From contig NZ_JAATUR010000041.1 of assembly GCF_011881725.1 (NCBI RefSeq), positions 1 to 39,906 on the forward strand: a DNA stretch of 39,906 nucleotides, read 5' to 3'. Below the pieces are notes generated by a model. That model was given only the letters and a program-made list of their open reading frames with translations, had not been told where the DNA came from and did no database searches. A program made the position numbers and the translations under genes. Positions 7,368-17,118 of the stretch are shown here, one piece after another (the stretch's first letter is position 1; each line of letters begins with the position of its first letter). Source of the stretch: Escherichia coli (lineage in GTDB: Bacteria; Pseudomonadota; Gammaproteobacteria; Enterobacterales; Enterobacteriaceae).

Positions 7368-8708
7368 TTAGAACGCGTAGTTAAAGTTAGTCCCGAACAG
7401 CCAGGCTTTACCTTCAGACTCGAAGGAATAAGCTGCCGGTCCTTCGCCTTCGGTGAATTTCACTTTCTGGCCATGCATATAAGATGCGCCAACGTCAATG
7501 GATGCATCTTCATTAAATGCGTAAGTTAACCCAGCACTTAACCACAAGCGATCCTGGTCAGGGATGGAAATAGAACGTTTATCTGCCGGAACCGGGCTGT
7601 CGTCATAAGCGATACCGGTACGGAAGGTCCAGTTTTTATCGTAATAGTAGGTTGTACCCAACGCGATACGATATGCGTCACGGAAGCCTTCATCTTTATA
7701 GAACAGAGTCTGGCCATTATCGCCTTTTGCTTTCAACTCCTGGAACTGGCTCCAGCTGGTATAGGCCATGCTGTAGTGAATTGCCCACTGTGGCGCAACA
7801 CGGTTATAACCAGAAATCTCCCACATCTCAGGCAGGTTGAGCGTCAAGGACCCATTTTGAGTTGCACCCATCGTGCCATACGGTAAGCCCATGCTACCCA
7901 AAATGTTGTTCAGATTTGGGTTAATGGAGCTTTTGTAATCCCCTTCGAAGTCGATTTTAACTTCTGAACGATAAGTCAGGCCCCAACGGTTATCTTTATC
8001 CAGTTCATAAAGAATGCCCGCGTTCCAGCCAAAGCCCCATTCGTCACCTTTAAGATGAGCAATTTGAGAGTCCGGAGTATTAATTCCATCGGTTAATGAA
8101 GCGGGTACACCCCTGGCAATCAACTGTTGAGACAATAAAGGCCCCAGCGAACCGGCATAACGCTCAATTTTGGCCCTGGCGTAAACAGCATCAAAACCGA
8201 GACCAAAACTCCAGCTATTGTTAAGGCGATAAGCCCCGCTAAGGTTAAGGTTGATTGTCTGCAGATCGGTTTTACCTCCATAGATACCAGCAGCGTAGTT
8301 GTCGGTAAATTCCGTAGCCAGGCCGTAGTTGGAAGTTATTGACGCTCCCCAACCAAACTGATCGTTAATCGGCGCGACAAAGTGCAGGTTAGGCACCCAC
8401 GCAGTTGGGGCGATATTTTTAGCATTTGCACTCTGACCGGTTAAATCAGAACGTCCGGTAATATCTACATCCGGATCTATATAAACCGCACCGGCAGAAA
8501 ACGTTGGGCGGTCAAACATGGTAATCAACGCGGGGTTACGGCTGACGTTACCGGCATCATCGGCAATTGCGCCTTCCCCTGAGTAAGCCCGGCCCAGGCC
8601 TGAGGAAGAAAATTCGTTTAACTGAAAGCCTGCCGACCAGGCCTGGGTGGAGATAAGTGCCACTGCGACTGCGATAGCAGACTTTGTAAACAGGGTTTTC
8701 TGGCTCAT
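7368..8708 (-). CDS. fadL: Long-chain fatty acid outer-membrane channel FadL (divergent allele)
   Basis: This 14-strand beta-barrel takes up long-chain fatty acids and is a receptor for phage T2. The start at 8708 gives 446 residues and good spacing from GAGG; the ATG two codons upstream is too close to it. A signal peptide ends at AWSA, giving mature [16 protein letters not shown], the hatch N-terminus; the protein ends FGTNFNYAF with a terminal Phe. Compared with remembered K-12 FadL the framework is the same, but several segments differ strongly. These are around residues 80-95, the long region about 190-220 ([18 protein letters not shown]), about 245-265, and the loop near 415-430. Neighbouring proteins are nearly identical to K-12. 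FadR operators and a CRP-like site lie upstream. Confidence 0.96.
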   Translation of the reverse strand: MSQKTLFTKSAIAVAVALISTQAWSAGFQLNEFSSSGLGRAYSGEGAIADDAGNVSRNPALITMFDRPTFSAGAVYIDPDVDITGRSDLTGQSANAKNIAPTAWVPNLHFVAPINDQFGWGASITSNYGLATEFTDNYAAGIYGGKTDLQTINLNLSGAYRLNNSWSFGLGFDAVYARAKIERYAGSLGPLLSQQLIARGVPASLTDGINTPDSQIAHLKGDEWGFGWNAGILYELDKDNRWGLTYRSEVKIDFEGDYKSSINPNLNNILGSMGLPYGTMGATQNGSLTLNLPEMWEISGYNRVAPQWAIHYSMAYTSWSQFQELKAKGDNGQTLFYKDEGFRDAYRIALGTTYYYDKNWTFRTGIAYDDSPVPADKRSISIPDQDRLWLSAGLTYAFNEDASIDVGASYMHGQKVKFTEGEGPAAYSFESEGKAWLFGTNFNYAF

Positions 8709-8793
8709 GACCATAACCTCAATAATTTATTTTTATACAAACTATGTTACGTGCTGTAACAGGAGCGCGAAGTGTAGGGTCTGAGGTACGACT

Positions 8794-8810
8794 TAGAAAT
8801 CAGACCAGTG
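8794..8810. promoter_or_regulatory. FadR-like operator 2 of fadL
   Basis: On the minus strand the sequence contains CACTGGTCTGATTTCT, a close match to the FadR consensus AACTGGTCnGACnTGTT. It lies downstream of the probable -10, in the transcribed leader. FadR without acyl-CoA would repress fadL here. Confidence 0.7.
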
Positions 8811-8815
8811 GCGAG

Positions 8816-8846
8816 AGTATAGGTCGGACCAGATGGAATGTTGCAA
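8816..8846 (-). promoter_or_regulatory. fadL promoter overlapped by FadR-like operator 1
   Basis: The minus strand has a -10 TATACT (8816-8821) and a -35-like TTGCAA (8841-8846; spacing 19, so weak). The FadR-like 17-mer ATCTGGTCCGACCTATA (8818-8834) covers the spacer and the -10, as expected for direct repression that is relieved by long-chain acyl-CoA. Confidence 0.65.
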
Positions 8847-9079
8847 GTATGTTTCTATCTTTTTTCAAATATGATCTAAGAAACGCGATCCAGCTGGCAA
8901 AATTTGGAGGTGGCGCACTCATGGATTTGGGTGAATTTTGTTTTAGATCATTTTTAAGTGTGATTTCGGTCACTTATCTGATTTTGCAGAATTAACAACT
9001 GGAGCAGCACTTTCTTGAAGCGTAAAATATCCGCAACGTTTATCTGGCACCTTGGGTGCACATACAGAGGAAATCAACG
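8847..9079. other. fadL-yfcZ intergenic region, upstream part
   Basis: Together with the fadL operator region this makes a 371-bp gene-free stretch between divergent genes. Besides the CRP-like site at 8956-8977 it must contain the yfcZ promoter, for which no hexamer pair is convincing. An AGAGGAAA ribosome-binding site (9066-9073) fixes the yfcZ start. I see no RNA gene. An 83-codon open frame crossing the region (8744-8995) has no coding character. Confidence 0.4.
8956..8977. promoter_or_regulatory. CRP-like site upstream of fadL and yfcZ
   Basis: A 22-bp sequence with the half-sites TGTGA (8959-8963) and TCACT (8970-8974), 6 bp apart, matches the CRP consensus in both arms. It lies about 140 bp upstream of the fadL promoter, consistent with catabolite activation of fadL, but it could equally serve yfcZ. 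Confidence 0.6.
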
Positions 9080-9364
9080 ATGAGTAAATGTAGTGCTGAT
9101 GAAACCCCGGTTTGCTGCTGTATGGATGTTGGCACCATTATGGACAACTCCGATTGCACCGCGTCTTACAGCCGTGTGTTTGCAAACCGCGCAGAAGCAG
9201 AACAAACGCTGGCGGCGCTGACTGAAAAAGCCCGTAGCGTGGAATCCGAACCGTGCAAAATCACCCCGACCTTCACTGAAGAGTCTGACGGTGTTCGCCT
9301 GGATATCGATTTCACTTTTGCCTGCGAAGCTGAAATGCTGATCTTCCAGCTGGGTCTGCGTTAA
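9080..9364 (+). CDS. yfcZ: Conserved protein YfcZ (UPF0381 family)
   Basis: This 94-residue acidic protein is Cys-rich near the N-terminus, with a [15 protein letters not shown] segment. It has a C-terminal hydrophobic strand and an alpha/beta pattern. The start at 9080 is chosen because AGAGGAAA precedes it at proper spacing and it gives the K-12 length; an in-frame ATG at 9056 would add eight residues. The function is unknown. The clustered cysteines at about residues 13-15 and 24 suggest metal or thiol chemistry, but that is only an inference. It is a single gene with its own terminator, divergent from fadL. Confidence 0.93.
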
Positions 9365-9380
9365 TTCCTCTCGGGTATGT

Positions 9381-9418
9381 ACGCCCCTGCCAGCAACAGG
9401 CAGGGGCGTTTTCTTTTC
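9381..9418 (+). terminator. yfcZ terminator
   Basis: A strong GC-rich 11-bp perfect stem (9381-9391 with 9399-9409) with a 7-nt loop is followed by a long T-rich tract. It separates yfcZ from the fadIJ operon. Confidence 0.93.
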
Positions 9419-9500
9419 TTTCTCCTGTCATCACTGTGTCATAGCTCCCACTTTCCCTTTTCCCCACTTGGCTAATTGTAAAAAAAAGGTTAAGACTGTG

Positions 9501-9517
9501 ATCAGGTCAGACCACTT
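9501..9517. promoter_or_regulatory. FadR-like operator of fadIJ
   Basis: The 17-mer ATCAGGTCAGACCACTT matches the FadR consensus core TGGTCnGACC with one substitution (AGGTCAGACC). It lies 29 bp upstream of the fadI start, so FadR would repress fadIJ when acyl-CoA is absent. Confidence 0.75.
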
Positions 9518-9545
9518 TTTGTCTTTTTTTTTACAGGGGAGTGTT

Positions 9546-10856
9546 ATGGGTCAGGTTTTACCGCTGGTTACCCGTCAGGGTGATCGTATCGCCATCGTTA
9601 GCGGGTTACGTACGCCTTTTGCCCGCCAGGCGACGGCTTTTCATGGCATTCCTGCAGTTGATTTGGGAAAGATGGTCGTAGGCGAACTGCTGGCACGCAG
9701 CGAAATTCCCGCAGAAGTGATTGAGCAACTGGTCTTCGGTCAGGTTGTACAAATGCCGGAAGCGCCCAATATTGCGCGTGAAATTGTTCTCGGTACTGGA
9801 ATGAATGTACATACCGATGCTTACAGCGTCAGCCGCGCTTGTGCTACCAGTTTTCAGGCCATCGCAAACGTTGCTGAAAGCCTGATGGCGGGAACAATTC
9901 GAGCGGGGATTGCCGGTGGGGCAGATTCCTCTTCCGTATTGCCAATTGGCGTCAGCAAAAAACTGGCGCGCGTGCTGGTGGATGTCAACAAAGCTCGTAC
10001 CCTGAGTCAGCGTCTGAAACTCTTTTCACGACTGCGTTTGCGTGACTTAATGCCCGTGCCGCCTGCGGTGGCAGAATATTCTACCGGCTTGCGGATGGGG
10101 GACACCGCAGAGCAAATGGCGAAAACCTACGGTATTACTCGCGAACAGCAAGATGCGCTGGCCCACCGTTCGCATCAGCGTGCCGCCCAGGCATGGTCAG
10201 AAGGTAAATTAAAAGAAGAAGTCATGACCGCTTATATCCCACCTTATAAACAGCCTCTCGCGGAAGATAATAATATTCGCGGCAATTCTACACTTGCCGA
10301 TTACGCGAAGTTGCGCCCGGCGTTTGACCGCAAACATGGGACGGTAACGGCGGCAAACAGTACGCCGCTGACTGATGGCGCGGCAGCAGTGATCCTGATG
10401 ACGGAATCCCGGGCGAAAGAATTAGGGCTGGTGCCGCTGGGATATCTGCGCAGCTACGCATTTACCGCTATAGATGTCTGGCAGGACATGCTGCTCGGTC
10501 CAGCCTGGTCAACACCGCTGGCGTTGGAGCGTGCTGGTTTGACAATGGCCGATCTGACATTGATTGATATGCACGAAGCGTTTGCCGCCCAGACGCTGGC
10601 CAATATTCAGTTGCTTGGCAGCGAACGTTTTGCTCGCGACGTACTGGGGCGTGCACATGCCACTGGCGAAGTGGACGATAGCAAATTTAACGTGCTTGGC
10701 GGCTCGATTGCTTACGGTCATCCCTTCGCGGCTACTGGCGCGCGGATGATTACTCAGACCTTACATGAACTTCGCCGTCGCGGCGGTGGGTTTGGTTTGG
10801 TGACCGCCTGTGCTGCCGGTGGGCTTGGTGCGGCAATGGTTGTGGAGGCGGAATAA
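9546..10856 (+). CDS. fadI: 3-ketoacyl-CoA thiolase FadI (anaerobic beta-oxidation)
   Basis: FadI cleaves 3-ketoacyl-CoA with CoA to acetyl-CoA and a shortened acyl-CoA, the last step of beta-oxidation. It partners FadJ in the alternative complex used anaerobically. The start at 9546 gives 436 residues (K-12 length); a longer frame from 9468 runs through the FadR site and is not used. Thiolase motifs are complete: nucleophilic Cys99 in SRACATSFQ, the [16 protein letters not shown] motif with the catalytic His, and the C-terminal [10 protein letters not shown] with the second catalytic Cys. The stop overlaps the fadJ start by one base (TAATG), indicating coupling. A few substitutions relative to K-12 are visible. 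Confidence 0.98.
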   Translation: MGQVLPLVTRQGDRIAIVSGLRTPFARQATAFHGIPAVDLGKMVVGELLARSEIPAEVIEQLVFGQVVQMPEAPNIAREIVLGTGMNVHTDAYSVSRACATSFQAIANVAESLMAGTIRAGIAGGADSSSVLPIGVSKKLARVLVDVNKARTLSQRLKLFSRLRLRDLMPVPPAVAEYSTGLRMGDTAEQMAKTYGITREQQDALAHRSHQRAAQAWSEGKLKEEVMTAYIPPYKQPLAEDNNIRGNSTLADYAKLRPAFDRKHGTVTAANSTPLTDGAAAVILMTESRAKELGLVPLGYLRSYAFTAIDVWQDMLLGPAWSTPLALERAGLTMADLTLIDMHEAFAAQTLANIQLLGSERFARDVLGRAHATGEVDDSKFNVLGGSIAYGHPFAATGARMITQTLHELRRRGGGFGLVTACAAGGLGAAMVVEAE

Positions 10857-13000
10857 TGGAAATGGCATCAGCGTTTACCCTCAATGTCCGTCTGGACAAC
10901 ATTGCCGTTATCACCATTGATGTTCCCGGCGAGAAAATGAATACCCTGAAGGCAGAATTTGCCTCGCAGGTGCGCGCTATTATTAAGCAACTCCGCGAAA
11001 ACAAAGAATTGTGCGGAGTGGTATTTATCTCCGCTAAACCAGACAACTTCATCGCTGGCGCAGACATCAACATGATCGGCAACTGCAAAACGGCGCAAGA
11101 AGCGGAAGCACTGGCGCGGCAGGGCCAACAGTTGATGGCGGAGATTCATGCTCTGCCAGTTCCGGTTATTGCCGCCATTCACGGTGCATGCCTGGGTGGT
11201 GGGCTGGAGCTGGCACTGGCGTGTCATGGTCGCATCTGTACTGACGATCCTAAAACTGTTCTCGGGTTGCCGGAAGTTCAGCTGGGATTATTGCCAGGTT
11301 CAGGCGGAACTCAGCGTTTGCCACGCCTGACAGGAATCAGCGCAGCATTAGAGATGATCCTCACCGGCAAGCAACTACGGGCAAAGCAGGCATTAAAACT
11401 GGGGCTGGTAGATGACGTCGTTCCGCACTCCATTTTACTGGAAGCTGCTGTTGAGCTGGCAAAGCAGGATCGTCCTTCTTCCCGCACTTTACCTGTGCGC
11501 GAGCGTATTCTGGCAGGGCCGTTGGGGCGTGCGCTGCTGTTCAAAATGGTCGGCAAGAAAACAGAGCAGAAAACTCAGGGTAACTATCCGGCGACAAAAC
11601 GCATTCTTGACGTTATTGAAATCGGATTAGCACAAGGGACCAGCAGTGGCTATGACGCCGAAGCTCGTGCCTTTGGCGAACTGGCAATGACGCCGCAATC
11701 GCAGGCGTTGCGTAATATCTTTTTTGCCAGTACGGAGGTGAAAAAAGATCCCGGCAGTGATGCTCCTCCTGCACCATTAAACAGTGTGGGGATTTTAGGT
11801 GGCGGATTGATGGGCGGTGGAATTGCCTACGTTACTGCCTGCAAAGCAGGTCTGCCAGTACGAATTAAAGATATCAGCCCACAGGGCATAAATCATGCGT
11901 TGAAGTACAGTTGGGAGCAACTGGATGGCAAAGTGCGCCGTCGCCATCTCAAAGCCAGCGAACGCGACAAGCAACTGGCTTTAATTTCGGGAACGACCGA
12001 TTATCGCGGATTTCCCCATCGTGATTTAATTATTGAAGCGGTGTTTGAAAATCTCGAATTAAAACAACAGATGGTGGCGGAAGTTGAGCAAAATTGCGCC
12101 CCTCATACCATCTTTGCTTCGAATACCTCCTCTTTACCGATTAGCGATATTGCCGCACACGCCTCGCGACCTGAGCAGGTTATCGGCTTGCATTTCTTCA
12201 GTCCGGTAGAAAAAATGCCGCTGGTGGAGATTATCCCGCACGCAGGAACATCAGCGCAAACCATTGCCACTACGGTAAAACTGGCGAAAAAACAGGGTAA
12301 AACGCCAATAGTGGTAAGGGATAAAGCCGGGTTTTATGTCAATCGTATTTTAGCGCCATACATTAACGAAGCTATCCGCATGTTGACTGAAGGTGAACGT
12401 GTTGATCACATTGATGCCGCGCTGGTGAAGTTTGGTTTTCCGGTGGGACCAATCCAACTTTTGGATGAGGTAGGAATCGATACCGGGACTAAAATTATTC
12501 CTGTACTGGAAGCAACTTATGGAGAACGTTTTAGCGCACCTGCAAATGTTGTTTCTTCAATTTTGAATGATGATCGCAAAGGCAGAAAAAATGGCCGAGG
12601 TTTCTATCTTTATGACCAAAAAGGGCGTAAAAGCAAAAAGCAGGTCGATCCCGCCATTTACCCGCTAATTGGTGTGCAGGGGCGGGGGAGACTATCCGCA
12701 CCGCAGGTTGCTGAAAGGTGTGTGATGTTGATGCTGAATGAAGCAGTACGTTGTCTGGACGAGCAGGTTATCCGTAGCGTGCGTGACGGGGATATTGGTG
12801 CGGTATTTGGAATTGGTTTTCCACCGTTTCTCGGTGGGCCGTTCCGCTATATCGACTCTCTCGGCGCGGGCGAAGTGGTTGCAATAATGCAACGACTGGC
12901 CGCGCAGTATGGTTCTCGTTTTACCCCTTGCGAGCGTTTAGTCAAGATGAGCGAGCGTGGGGAAAGTTTTTGGAAAACAACTGCAACTGACCTGAAATAA
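10856..13000 (+). CDS. fadJ: Multifunctional beta-oxidation enzyme FadJ
   Basis: The 714-residue alpha subunit of the anaerobic beta-oxidation complex hydrates 2-enoyl-CoA and oxidises 3-hydroxyacyl-CoA with NAD. The N-terminal crotonase domain (about 1-190) contains the oxyanion-hole GADINMIGN and catalytic-Glu segments [11 protein letters not shown] and [21 protein letters not shown] Rossmann domain begins at about 310 with [14 protein letters not shown]. The dehydrogenase motif [17 protein letters not shown] holds the catalytic His, and duplicated C-terminal HADH domains follow to the end. It shares the fadI transcript. Roughly thirty substitutions from remembered K-12 FadJ suggest a strain somewhat distant from K-12. 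Confidence 0.98.
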   Translation: MEMASAFTLNVRLDNIAVITIDVPGEKMNTLKAEFASQVRAIIKQLRENKELCGVVFISAKPDNFIAGADINMIGNCKTAQEAEALARQGQQLMAEIHALPVPVIAAIHGACLGGGLELALACHGRICTDDPKTVLGLPEVQLGLLPGSGGTQRLPRLTGISAALEMILTGKQLRAKQALKLGLVDDVVPHSILLEAAVELAKQDRPSSRTLPVRERILAGPLGRALLFKMVGKKTEQKTQGNYPATKRILDVIEIGLAQGTSSGYDAEARAFGELAMTPQSQALRNIFFASTEVKKDPGSDAPPAPLNSVGILGGGLMGGGIAYVTACKAGLPVRIKDISPQGINHALKYSWEQLDGKVRRRHLKASERDKQLALISGTTDYRGFPHRDLIIEAVFENLELKQQMVAEVEQNCAPHTIFASNTSSLPISDIAAHASRPEQVIGLHFFSPVEKMPLVEIIPHAGTSAQTIATTVKLAKKQGKTPIVVRDKAGFYVNRILAPYINEAIRMLTEGERVDHIDAALVKFGFPVGPIQLLDEVGIDTGTKIIPVLEATYGERFSAPANVVSSILNDDRKGRKNGRGFYLYDQKGRKSKKQVDPAIYPLIGVQGRGRLSAPQVAERCVMLMLNEAVRCLDEQVIRSVRDGDIGAVFGIGFPPFLGGPFRYIDSLGAGEVVAIMQRLAAQYGSRFTPCERLVKMSERGESFWKTTATDLK

Positions 13001-13202
13001 GAAGGTCAAAGCTATATGAATCCGCGCTGAATGGCGGTGTATTGGTCAAAATGTAAACGCACATTGACTATACTTACGCCATTGAGGTAAAAAACAGCGT
13101 TTCATTCGGTGAATGGATAAGGCACAATGCCGGCCTCCGTCTCGTTTCTCTGGTTTCAGATGAAACCTGGCGGGTGAATCTGGTTAACAAAAGCGGTGCA
13201 AT
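13001..13202 (+). promoter_or_regulatory. fadJ-sixA intergenic region, probable sixA promoter
   Basis: This 202-bp gap contains a TATACT -10-like hexamer at 13069-13074 with no well-placed -35, implying a long sixA leader of about 120 nt. I found no strong terminator for fadIJ and no further structure. Confidence 0.35.
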
Positions 13203-13688
13203 ATGCAAGTTTTTATCATGCGTCACGGCGACGCAGCCCTCGATGCCGCCAGTGACTCGGTTCGTCCTCTGACCACTCACGGTTGTGACGAATCTCGCCT
13301 GATGGCGAACTGGCTGAAAGGTCAAAAAGTGGAAATCGAACGTGTTCTGGTGAGCCCGTTTCTGCGAGCCGAGCAAACTCTGGAAGAAGTCGGGGATTGT
13401 ATGGACCTGCCTTCCAGCGTGGAGGTTCTGCCGGAGTTAACGCCCTGCGGCGATGTTGGTCTGGTCAGTGCCTATCTGCAGGCCTTGACCAATGAAGGTG
13501 TTGGTTCTGTATTGGTGATCTCCCACTTACCGTTAGTCGGGTATCTGGTCGCCGAGTTATGCCCAGGCGAAACGCCGCCTATGTTTACCACTTCAGCCAT
13601 TGCTAGCGTAACGCTTGATGAAAGCGGAAATGGCACATTCAACTGGCAAATGAGCCCTTGTAATTTGAAGATGGCAAAAGCAATTTGA
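13203..13688 (+). CDS. sixA: Phosphohistidine phosphatase SixA
   Basis: SixA is a small cytoplasmic histidine phosphatase. It was first described for the HPt domain of ArcB and is now known to act on NPr of the nitrogen phosphotransferase system. The 161-residue protein has the RHG motif at its start (MRHGD, phospho-acceptor His8) and later conserved residues of the single-domain phosphoglycerate-mutase-like fold, including SPFLRAEQTLEE and the second catalytic His in VISHLPLVGYL. It is a single gene followed by a hairpin. In K-12 the next genes are the yfc fimbrial operon; here only a remnant follows. Confidence 0.97.
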   Translation: MQVFIMRHGDAALDAASDSVRPLTTHGCDESRLMANWLKGQKVEIERVLVSPFLRAEQTLEEVGDCMDLPSSVEVLPELTPCGDVGLVSAYLQALTNEGVGSVLVISHLPLVGYLVAELCPGETPPMFTTSAIASVTLDESGNGTFNWQMSPCNLKMAKAI

Positions 13689-13699
13689 TATACACCTAC

Positions 13700-13729
13700 A
13701 AGGCCCAATAGCATCAGCTATCGGGCCTT
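13700..13729 (+). terminator. Hairpin after sixA
   Basis: A long stem (13700-13712 with 13717-13729, one A-C mismatch, loop ATCA) starts 11 bases after the sixA stop. The downstream sequence is ATAAATTGCG, so the T-tract is weak, but length and position favour a sixA terminator. Confidence 0.7.
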
Positions 13730-13930
13730 ATAAATTGCGTTTCTGAACGTACTGATAGAGAAACAGTTAATATTAGTAGAGAAATATATTGTTGGGTTTT
13801 ATTTTTATTATTAAATGAAGTGCGTTAGACGTTATAACGTCGTGAAATTAATACCACAATATTTTTATAGATTGGTCAGTGTTTTCAACTCATAAATCAT
13901 TCACGTTATTCTGGTATTTGGAATTGATTA
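13730..13930. other. AT-rich junction where the fimbrial operon is missing
   Basis: About 200 bp of AT-rich sequence lies between the sixA hairpin and the recognisable yfcO remnant. K-12 carries yfcV, yfcU, yfcS, yfcR, yfcQ, yfcP and most of yfcO here (about 7 kb). Parts of it may be degraded fimbrial DNA, such as a yfcV promoter or fragment, but I cannot recognise any coding segment or insertion sequence. Confidence 0.45.
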
Positions 13931-14304
13931 CAGGTGCAAACAGAGCGTGGAGTCATCAACGGTGATTTCATTACCAGCCAGACCGTGACCTTTGAGTATA
14001 TACAGGCGTCGTTATCCACTCTTTTAATAAACGATGGTCACCTGTGTGAGGGTAGCCAAGTCAATGAGCTGGTTGCTTACTATCGTTTTGTATCTCAATT
14101 GAAGACGTTTAGTACTCAAGGGGAGATAGCAATAAGATTACTTTCACGCCGAATACGCATCCTGTAACTGATAAGCAACTCCATAATACGTGGGTTCACG
14201 TATATACAATCAATCAACAATCTATCGATGTGATATTTCGCTTCCAGAATATTCGTTCTATAAGTCGTAAAAGCGTTTATGCTGCATCCGGCGGTATTTC
14301 CTGA
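13931..14304 (+). pseudogene. yfcO: Remnant of the 3' end of fimbrial gene yfcO
   Basis: Two adjacent reading frames together resemble the C-terminal part of K-12 YfcO, the last gene of the yfc fimbrial operon. In the first frame, LSTLLINDGHLCEGSQVNE parallels YfcO LSTYLMKDGKLCDSTQMNE. After a shift at about 14120-14130, near a GGGG run, the second frame gives TPNTHPVTDKQLHN, parallel to YfcO TPNRHPITDKQLHD, and runs to a stop at 14302. Cysteines present in K-12 are lost and there is no start or upstream coding part: a stop at 13925 precedes it in frame. It cannot make a functional adhesin. The comparison uses the K-12 protein from memory. A GTG-started 77-codon frame at 13934-14167 is only the first piece of this fossil. 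Confidence 0.8.
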
Positions 14305-14308
14305 TATA

Positions 14309-14336
14309 CCTGTCCGACTTATATAGATCGGACAGG
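14309..14336. terminator. Hairpin at the 3' end of smrB
   Basis: A perfect 9-bp stem (14309-14317 with 14328-14336) with a 10-nt AT-rich loop lies just past the smrB stop codon. No T-run follows on either strand, so termination could be Rho-assisted, or the hairpin may protect the mRNA 3' end. Confidence 0.5.
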
Positions 14337-14346
14337 CGGTTAATGC

Positions 14347-14898
14347 TCAGGGCAACTCCGGCGGCAGCCACTCATCGACCTCGATCAACACCAACAACGC
14401 AGCATCACCACCATATTCTTTCGGTGCCTGGTGAAATGCCATTACATGCGGATGCTGCGCCAGCCACAGCGGCGTTTGTTGTTTCAAAATATGCTTACCG
14501 TGACCATGCATTACACAGGCGCAAAACACATGCTCACGGCGGCAGGCGGCAATCAACGCGCCCAGCTCCTGCTTGGCCTGTAGTTGTGTCAGACCATGTA
14601 AATCGAGAAATAACTCCGGTGAATAATCACCACGGCGTAGCTTCTTCGCCTCAAAATGGCTGACATCCGGGCGGACATATTTCACCGGACCTTCAGTGTT
14701 CAACAACGGTTGAAATTCGTCCGAAAAATAATGGCTGGCATCAGCCTGCTCCTGAATCAAACGCTTGACCGGGACTTCGCTGATTTTCTTGCGTTGCGGT
14801 CGATGGACAATCGTGTCCTGTTTCAGCTGGCGAGTCCCCGCCATCAACTGGCGGAACAGCGCCTGATCCTCCTCGCTAAGTGTTGCTTTCTTTTTCAT
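14347..14898 (-). CDS. smrB: Ribosome rescue endonuclease SmrB
   Basis: SmrB cleaves mRNA at collided ribosomes so that trailing ribosomes can be rescued. The 183-residue protein has a basic N-terminal helical extension (about 1-90) that contacts the ribosome. A C-terminal Smr domain carries the signature [14 protein letters not shown] near residues 98-111 and HGHGKHILK near 133, holding the Asp-x-His and Gly-x-Gly residues of the nuclease. Apart from substitutions near the N-terminus it matches K-12 YfcN. It is divergent from prmB and points toward the yfcO remnant. Confidence 0.97.
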   Translation of the reverse strand: MKKKATLSEEDQALFRQLMAGTRQLKQDTIVHRPQRKKISEVPVKRLIQEQADASHYFSDEFQPLLNTEGPVKYVRPDVSHFEAKKLRRGDYSPELFLDLHGLTQLQAKQELGALIAACRREHVFCACVMHGHGKHILKQQTPLWLAQHPHVMAFHQAPKEYGGDAALLVLIEVDEWLPPELP

Positions 14899-15062
14899 TT
14901 ATGTGTCTCTATTTTTAATTTCCTACAGTTTACCCGACTCGTCGCCCAATCGATCGTTTTAAACGTATTTTTCCTCACTCACGGCGTGTGGATGCTGATT
15001 TATCACCGCCTTCATGGCAAACTAGCCGCCGAAATTATTGCGATCATGCCCTGGAGGATTAC

Positions 15063-15995
15063 GTGGATAAAATTTTTGTTGATGAGGCAGTTAATGAACT
15101 GCAAACCATTCAGGACATGTTGCGCTGGTCGGTGAGCCGCTTCAGCGCGGCGAATATCTGGTACGGCCACGGCACCGATAACCCGTGGGATGAAGCAGTG
15201 CAACTGGTACTGCCGTCGCTCTACCTGCCGCTGGATATTCCAGAAGATATGCGTACTGCACGTCTGACCTCCAGCGAAAAACACCGTATTGTTGAGCGTG
15301 TGATCCGCCGCGTCAACGAGCGCATTCCGGTGGCCTACCTGACCAACAAAGCGTGGTTCTGTGGTCATGAATTTTACGTCGATGAACGTGTGCTGGTGCC
15401 ACGCTCGCCGATTGGCGAACTGATCAACAATAAATTTACCGGGCTTATTAGCAAACAACCGCAGCACATTTTAGATATGTGCACCGGTAGCGGCTGCATT
15501 GCGATTGCCTGCGCTTATGCCTTCCCGGAAGCGGAAGTCGACGCGGTAGACATCTCTCCTGATGCGCTGGCGGTTGCCGAACAGAATATTGAAGAACACG
15601 GTTTGATCCATAACGTCATACCGATTCGTTCCGATCTGTTCCGTGACTTGCCAAAAGTGCAGTACGACCTGATTGTCACCAATCCGCCATACGTTGATGC
15701 AGAAGATATGTCCGACCTGCCAAACGAATATCGTCACGAGCCGGAACTGGGTCTGGCGTCTGGTACTGATGGCCTGAAACTGACGCGCCGCATTCTCGGT
15801 AACGCGGCAGATTACCTTGCTGATGATGGCGTACTGATTTGTGAAGTGGGCAACAGCATGGTACATCTTATGGAACAATATCCGGATGTTCCGTTCACCT
15901 GGCTGGAATTTGATAACGGCGGTGATGGTGTGTTTATGCTCACCAAAGAGCAGTTGCTGGCGGCCCGTGAACATTTCGCGATTTATAAAGATTAA
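15063..15995 (+). CDS. prmB: Ribosomal protein uL3 glutamine methyltransferase PrmB
   Basis: PrmB N5-methylates a glutamine of ribosomal protein uL3 using S-adenosylmethionine and aids assembly of the large subunit. The GTG at 15063, preceded by CTGGAGGA, gives the usual 310 residues; an in-frame upstream start at 14988 would run into the smrB promoter region. Visible motifs are the SAM-binding [15 protein letters not shown] near residue 140 and the substrate-glutamine motif NPPY near 207. The N-terminal helical domain is typical of the HemK/PrmB family. It heads a gene string with aroC 34 nt downstream. Confidence 0.96.
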   Translation: MDKIFVDEAVNELQTIQDMLRWSVSRFSAANIWYGHGTDNPWDEAVQLVLPSLYLPLDIPEDMRTARLTSSEKHRIVERVIRRVNERIPVAYLTNKAWFCGHEFYVDERVLVPRSPIGELINNKFTGLISKQPQHILDMCTGSGCIAIACAYAFPEAEVDAVDISPDALAVAEQNIEEHGLIHNVIPIRSDLFRDLPKVQYDLIVTNPPYVDAEDMSDLPNEYRHEPELGLASGTDGLKLTRRILGNAADYLADDGVLICEVGNSMVHLMEQYPDVPFTWLEFDNGGDGVFMLTKEQLLAAREHFAIYKD

Positions 15996-16029
15996 GTAAA
16001 CACGCAAACACAACAATAACGGAGCCGTG

Positions 16030-17115
16030 ATGGCTGGAAACACAATTGGACAACTCTTTCGCGTAACCACCTTCGGCGAATCGCACGGGCTGGCGCTCGG
16101 CTGCATCGTCGATGGTGTTCCGCCAGGTATTCCTCTCACAGAGGCGGACCTGCAACACGATCTCGACCGTCGTCGCCCTGGGACATCGCGCTATACCACC
16201 CAGCGCCGCGAGCCAGATCAGGTCAAAATTCTCTCCGGTGTTTTTGAAGGTGTCACCACCGGTACCAGCATTGGCTTACTCATAGAAAACACTGACCAGC
16301 GTTCTCAGGATTACAGCGCAATTAAGGACGTTTTCCGTCCGGGCCATGCTGATTACACCTACGAACAAAAATACGGTCTGCGCGATTATCGCGGCGGTGG
16401 ACGCTCTTCCGCTCGTGAAACCGCTATGCGCGTCGCGGCAGGGGCGATTGCCAAAAAATACCTCGCGGAGAAATTTGGTATTGAAATTCGCGGCTGCCTG
16501 ACCCAGATGGGCGACATTCCGCTGGAAATCAAAGACTGGTCGCAGGTCGAGCAAAATCCGTTCTTCTGCCCGGACCCGGACAAAATCGACGCGTTAGATG
16601 AACTGATGCGCGCGCTTAAAAAAGAGGGCGACTCTATTGGCGCGAAAGTCACAGTTGTTGCCAGTGGCGTCCCCGCCGGACTTGGCGAGCCGGTCTTCGA
16701 TCGCCTGGATGCAGACATCGCCCACGCGCTGATGAGCATCAACGCAGTGAAAGGCGTGGAAATTGGTGATGGTTTCGATGTGGTGGCGCTGCGTGGCAGC
16801 CAGAACCGCGACGAAATCACCAAACAAGGTTTCCAGAGCAACCATGCGGGCGGCATTCTCGGCGGCATCAGTAGCGGACAGCAAATCATTGCCCATATGG
16901 CGCTGAAGCCGACCTCCAGCATTACCGTGCCAGGGCGCACAATCAATCGCTTTGGCGAAGAAGTTGAGATGATCACCAAAGGCCGTCACGATCCTTGTGT
17001 CGGGATCCGCGCCGTGCCGATCGCTGAAGCGATGCTGGCAATCGTTTTAATGGATCATCTGTTACGGCAGCGGGCGCAAAATGCCGATGTGAAGACTGAT
17101 ATTCCACGCTGGTAA
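16030..17115 (+). CDS. aroC: Chorismate synthase AroC
   Basis: AroC converts 5-enolpyruvylshikimate 3-phosphate to chorismate, the last step of the shikimate pathway, and needs reduced FMN. With the ATG at 16030 it has 361 residues (the GTG directly before it is not needed). Family signatures are [19 protein letters not shown] near the start, the central [14 protein letters not shown] with catalytic His, and [19 protein letters not shown]. It is followed after 3 nt by mepA, so the two are cotranscribed. Confidence 0.98.
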   Translation: MAGNTIGQLFRVTTFGESHGLALGCIVDGVPPGIPLTEADLQHDLDRRRPGTSRYTTQRREPDQVKILSGVFEGVTTGTSIGLLIENTDQRSQDYSAIKDVFRPGHADYTYEQKYGLRDYRGGGRSSARETAMRVAAGAIAKKYLAEKFGIEIRGCLTQMGDIPLEIKDWSQVEQNPFFCPDPDKIDALDELMRALKKEGDSIGAKVTVVASGVPAGLGEPVFDRLDADIAHALMSINAVKGVEIGDGFDVVALRGSQNRDEITKQGFQSNHAGGILGGISSGQQIIAHMALKPTSSITVPGRTINRFGEEVEMITKGRHDPCVGIRAVPIAEAMLAIVLMDHLLRQRAQNADVKTDIPRW

Positions 17116-17118
17116 AAA

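Noticed and set aside
8744..8995. 83-codon open frame upstream of fadL
   Set aside because: It runs across the FadR operators and fadL promoter, and its composition is not protein-like.
13001..13202. Small RNA or extra gene in the fadJ-sixA gap
   Set aside because: Only a -10-like hexamer is visible. There is no terminator hairpin or open frame with a start signal.
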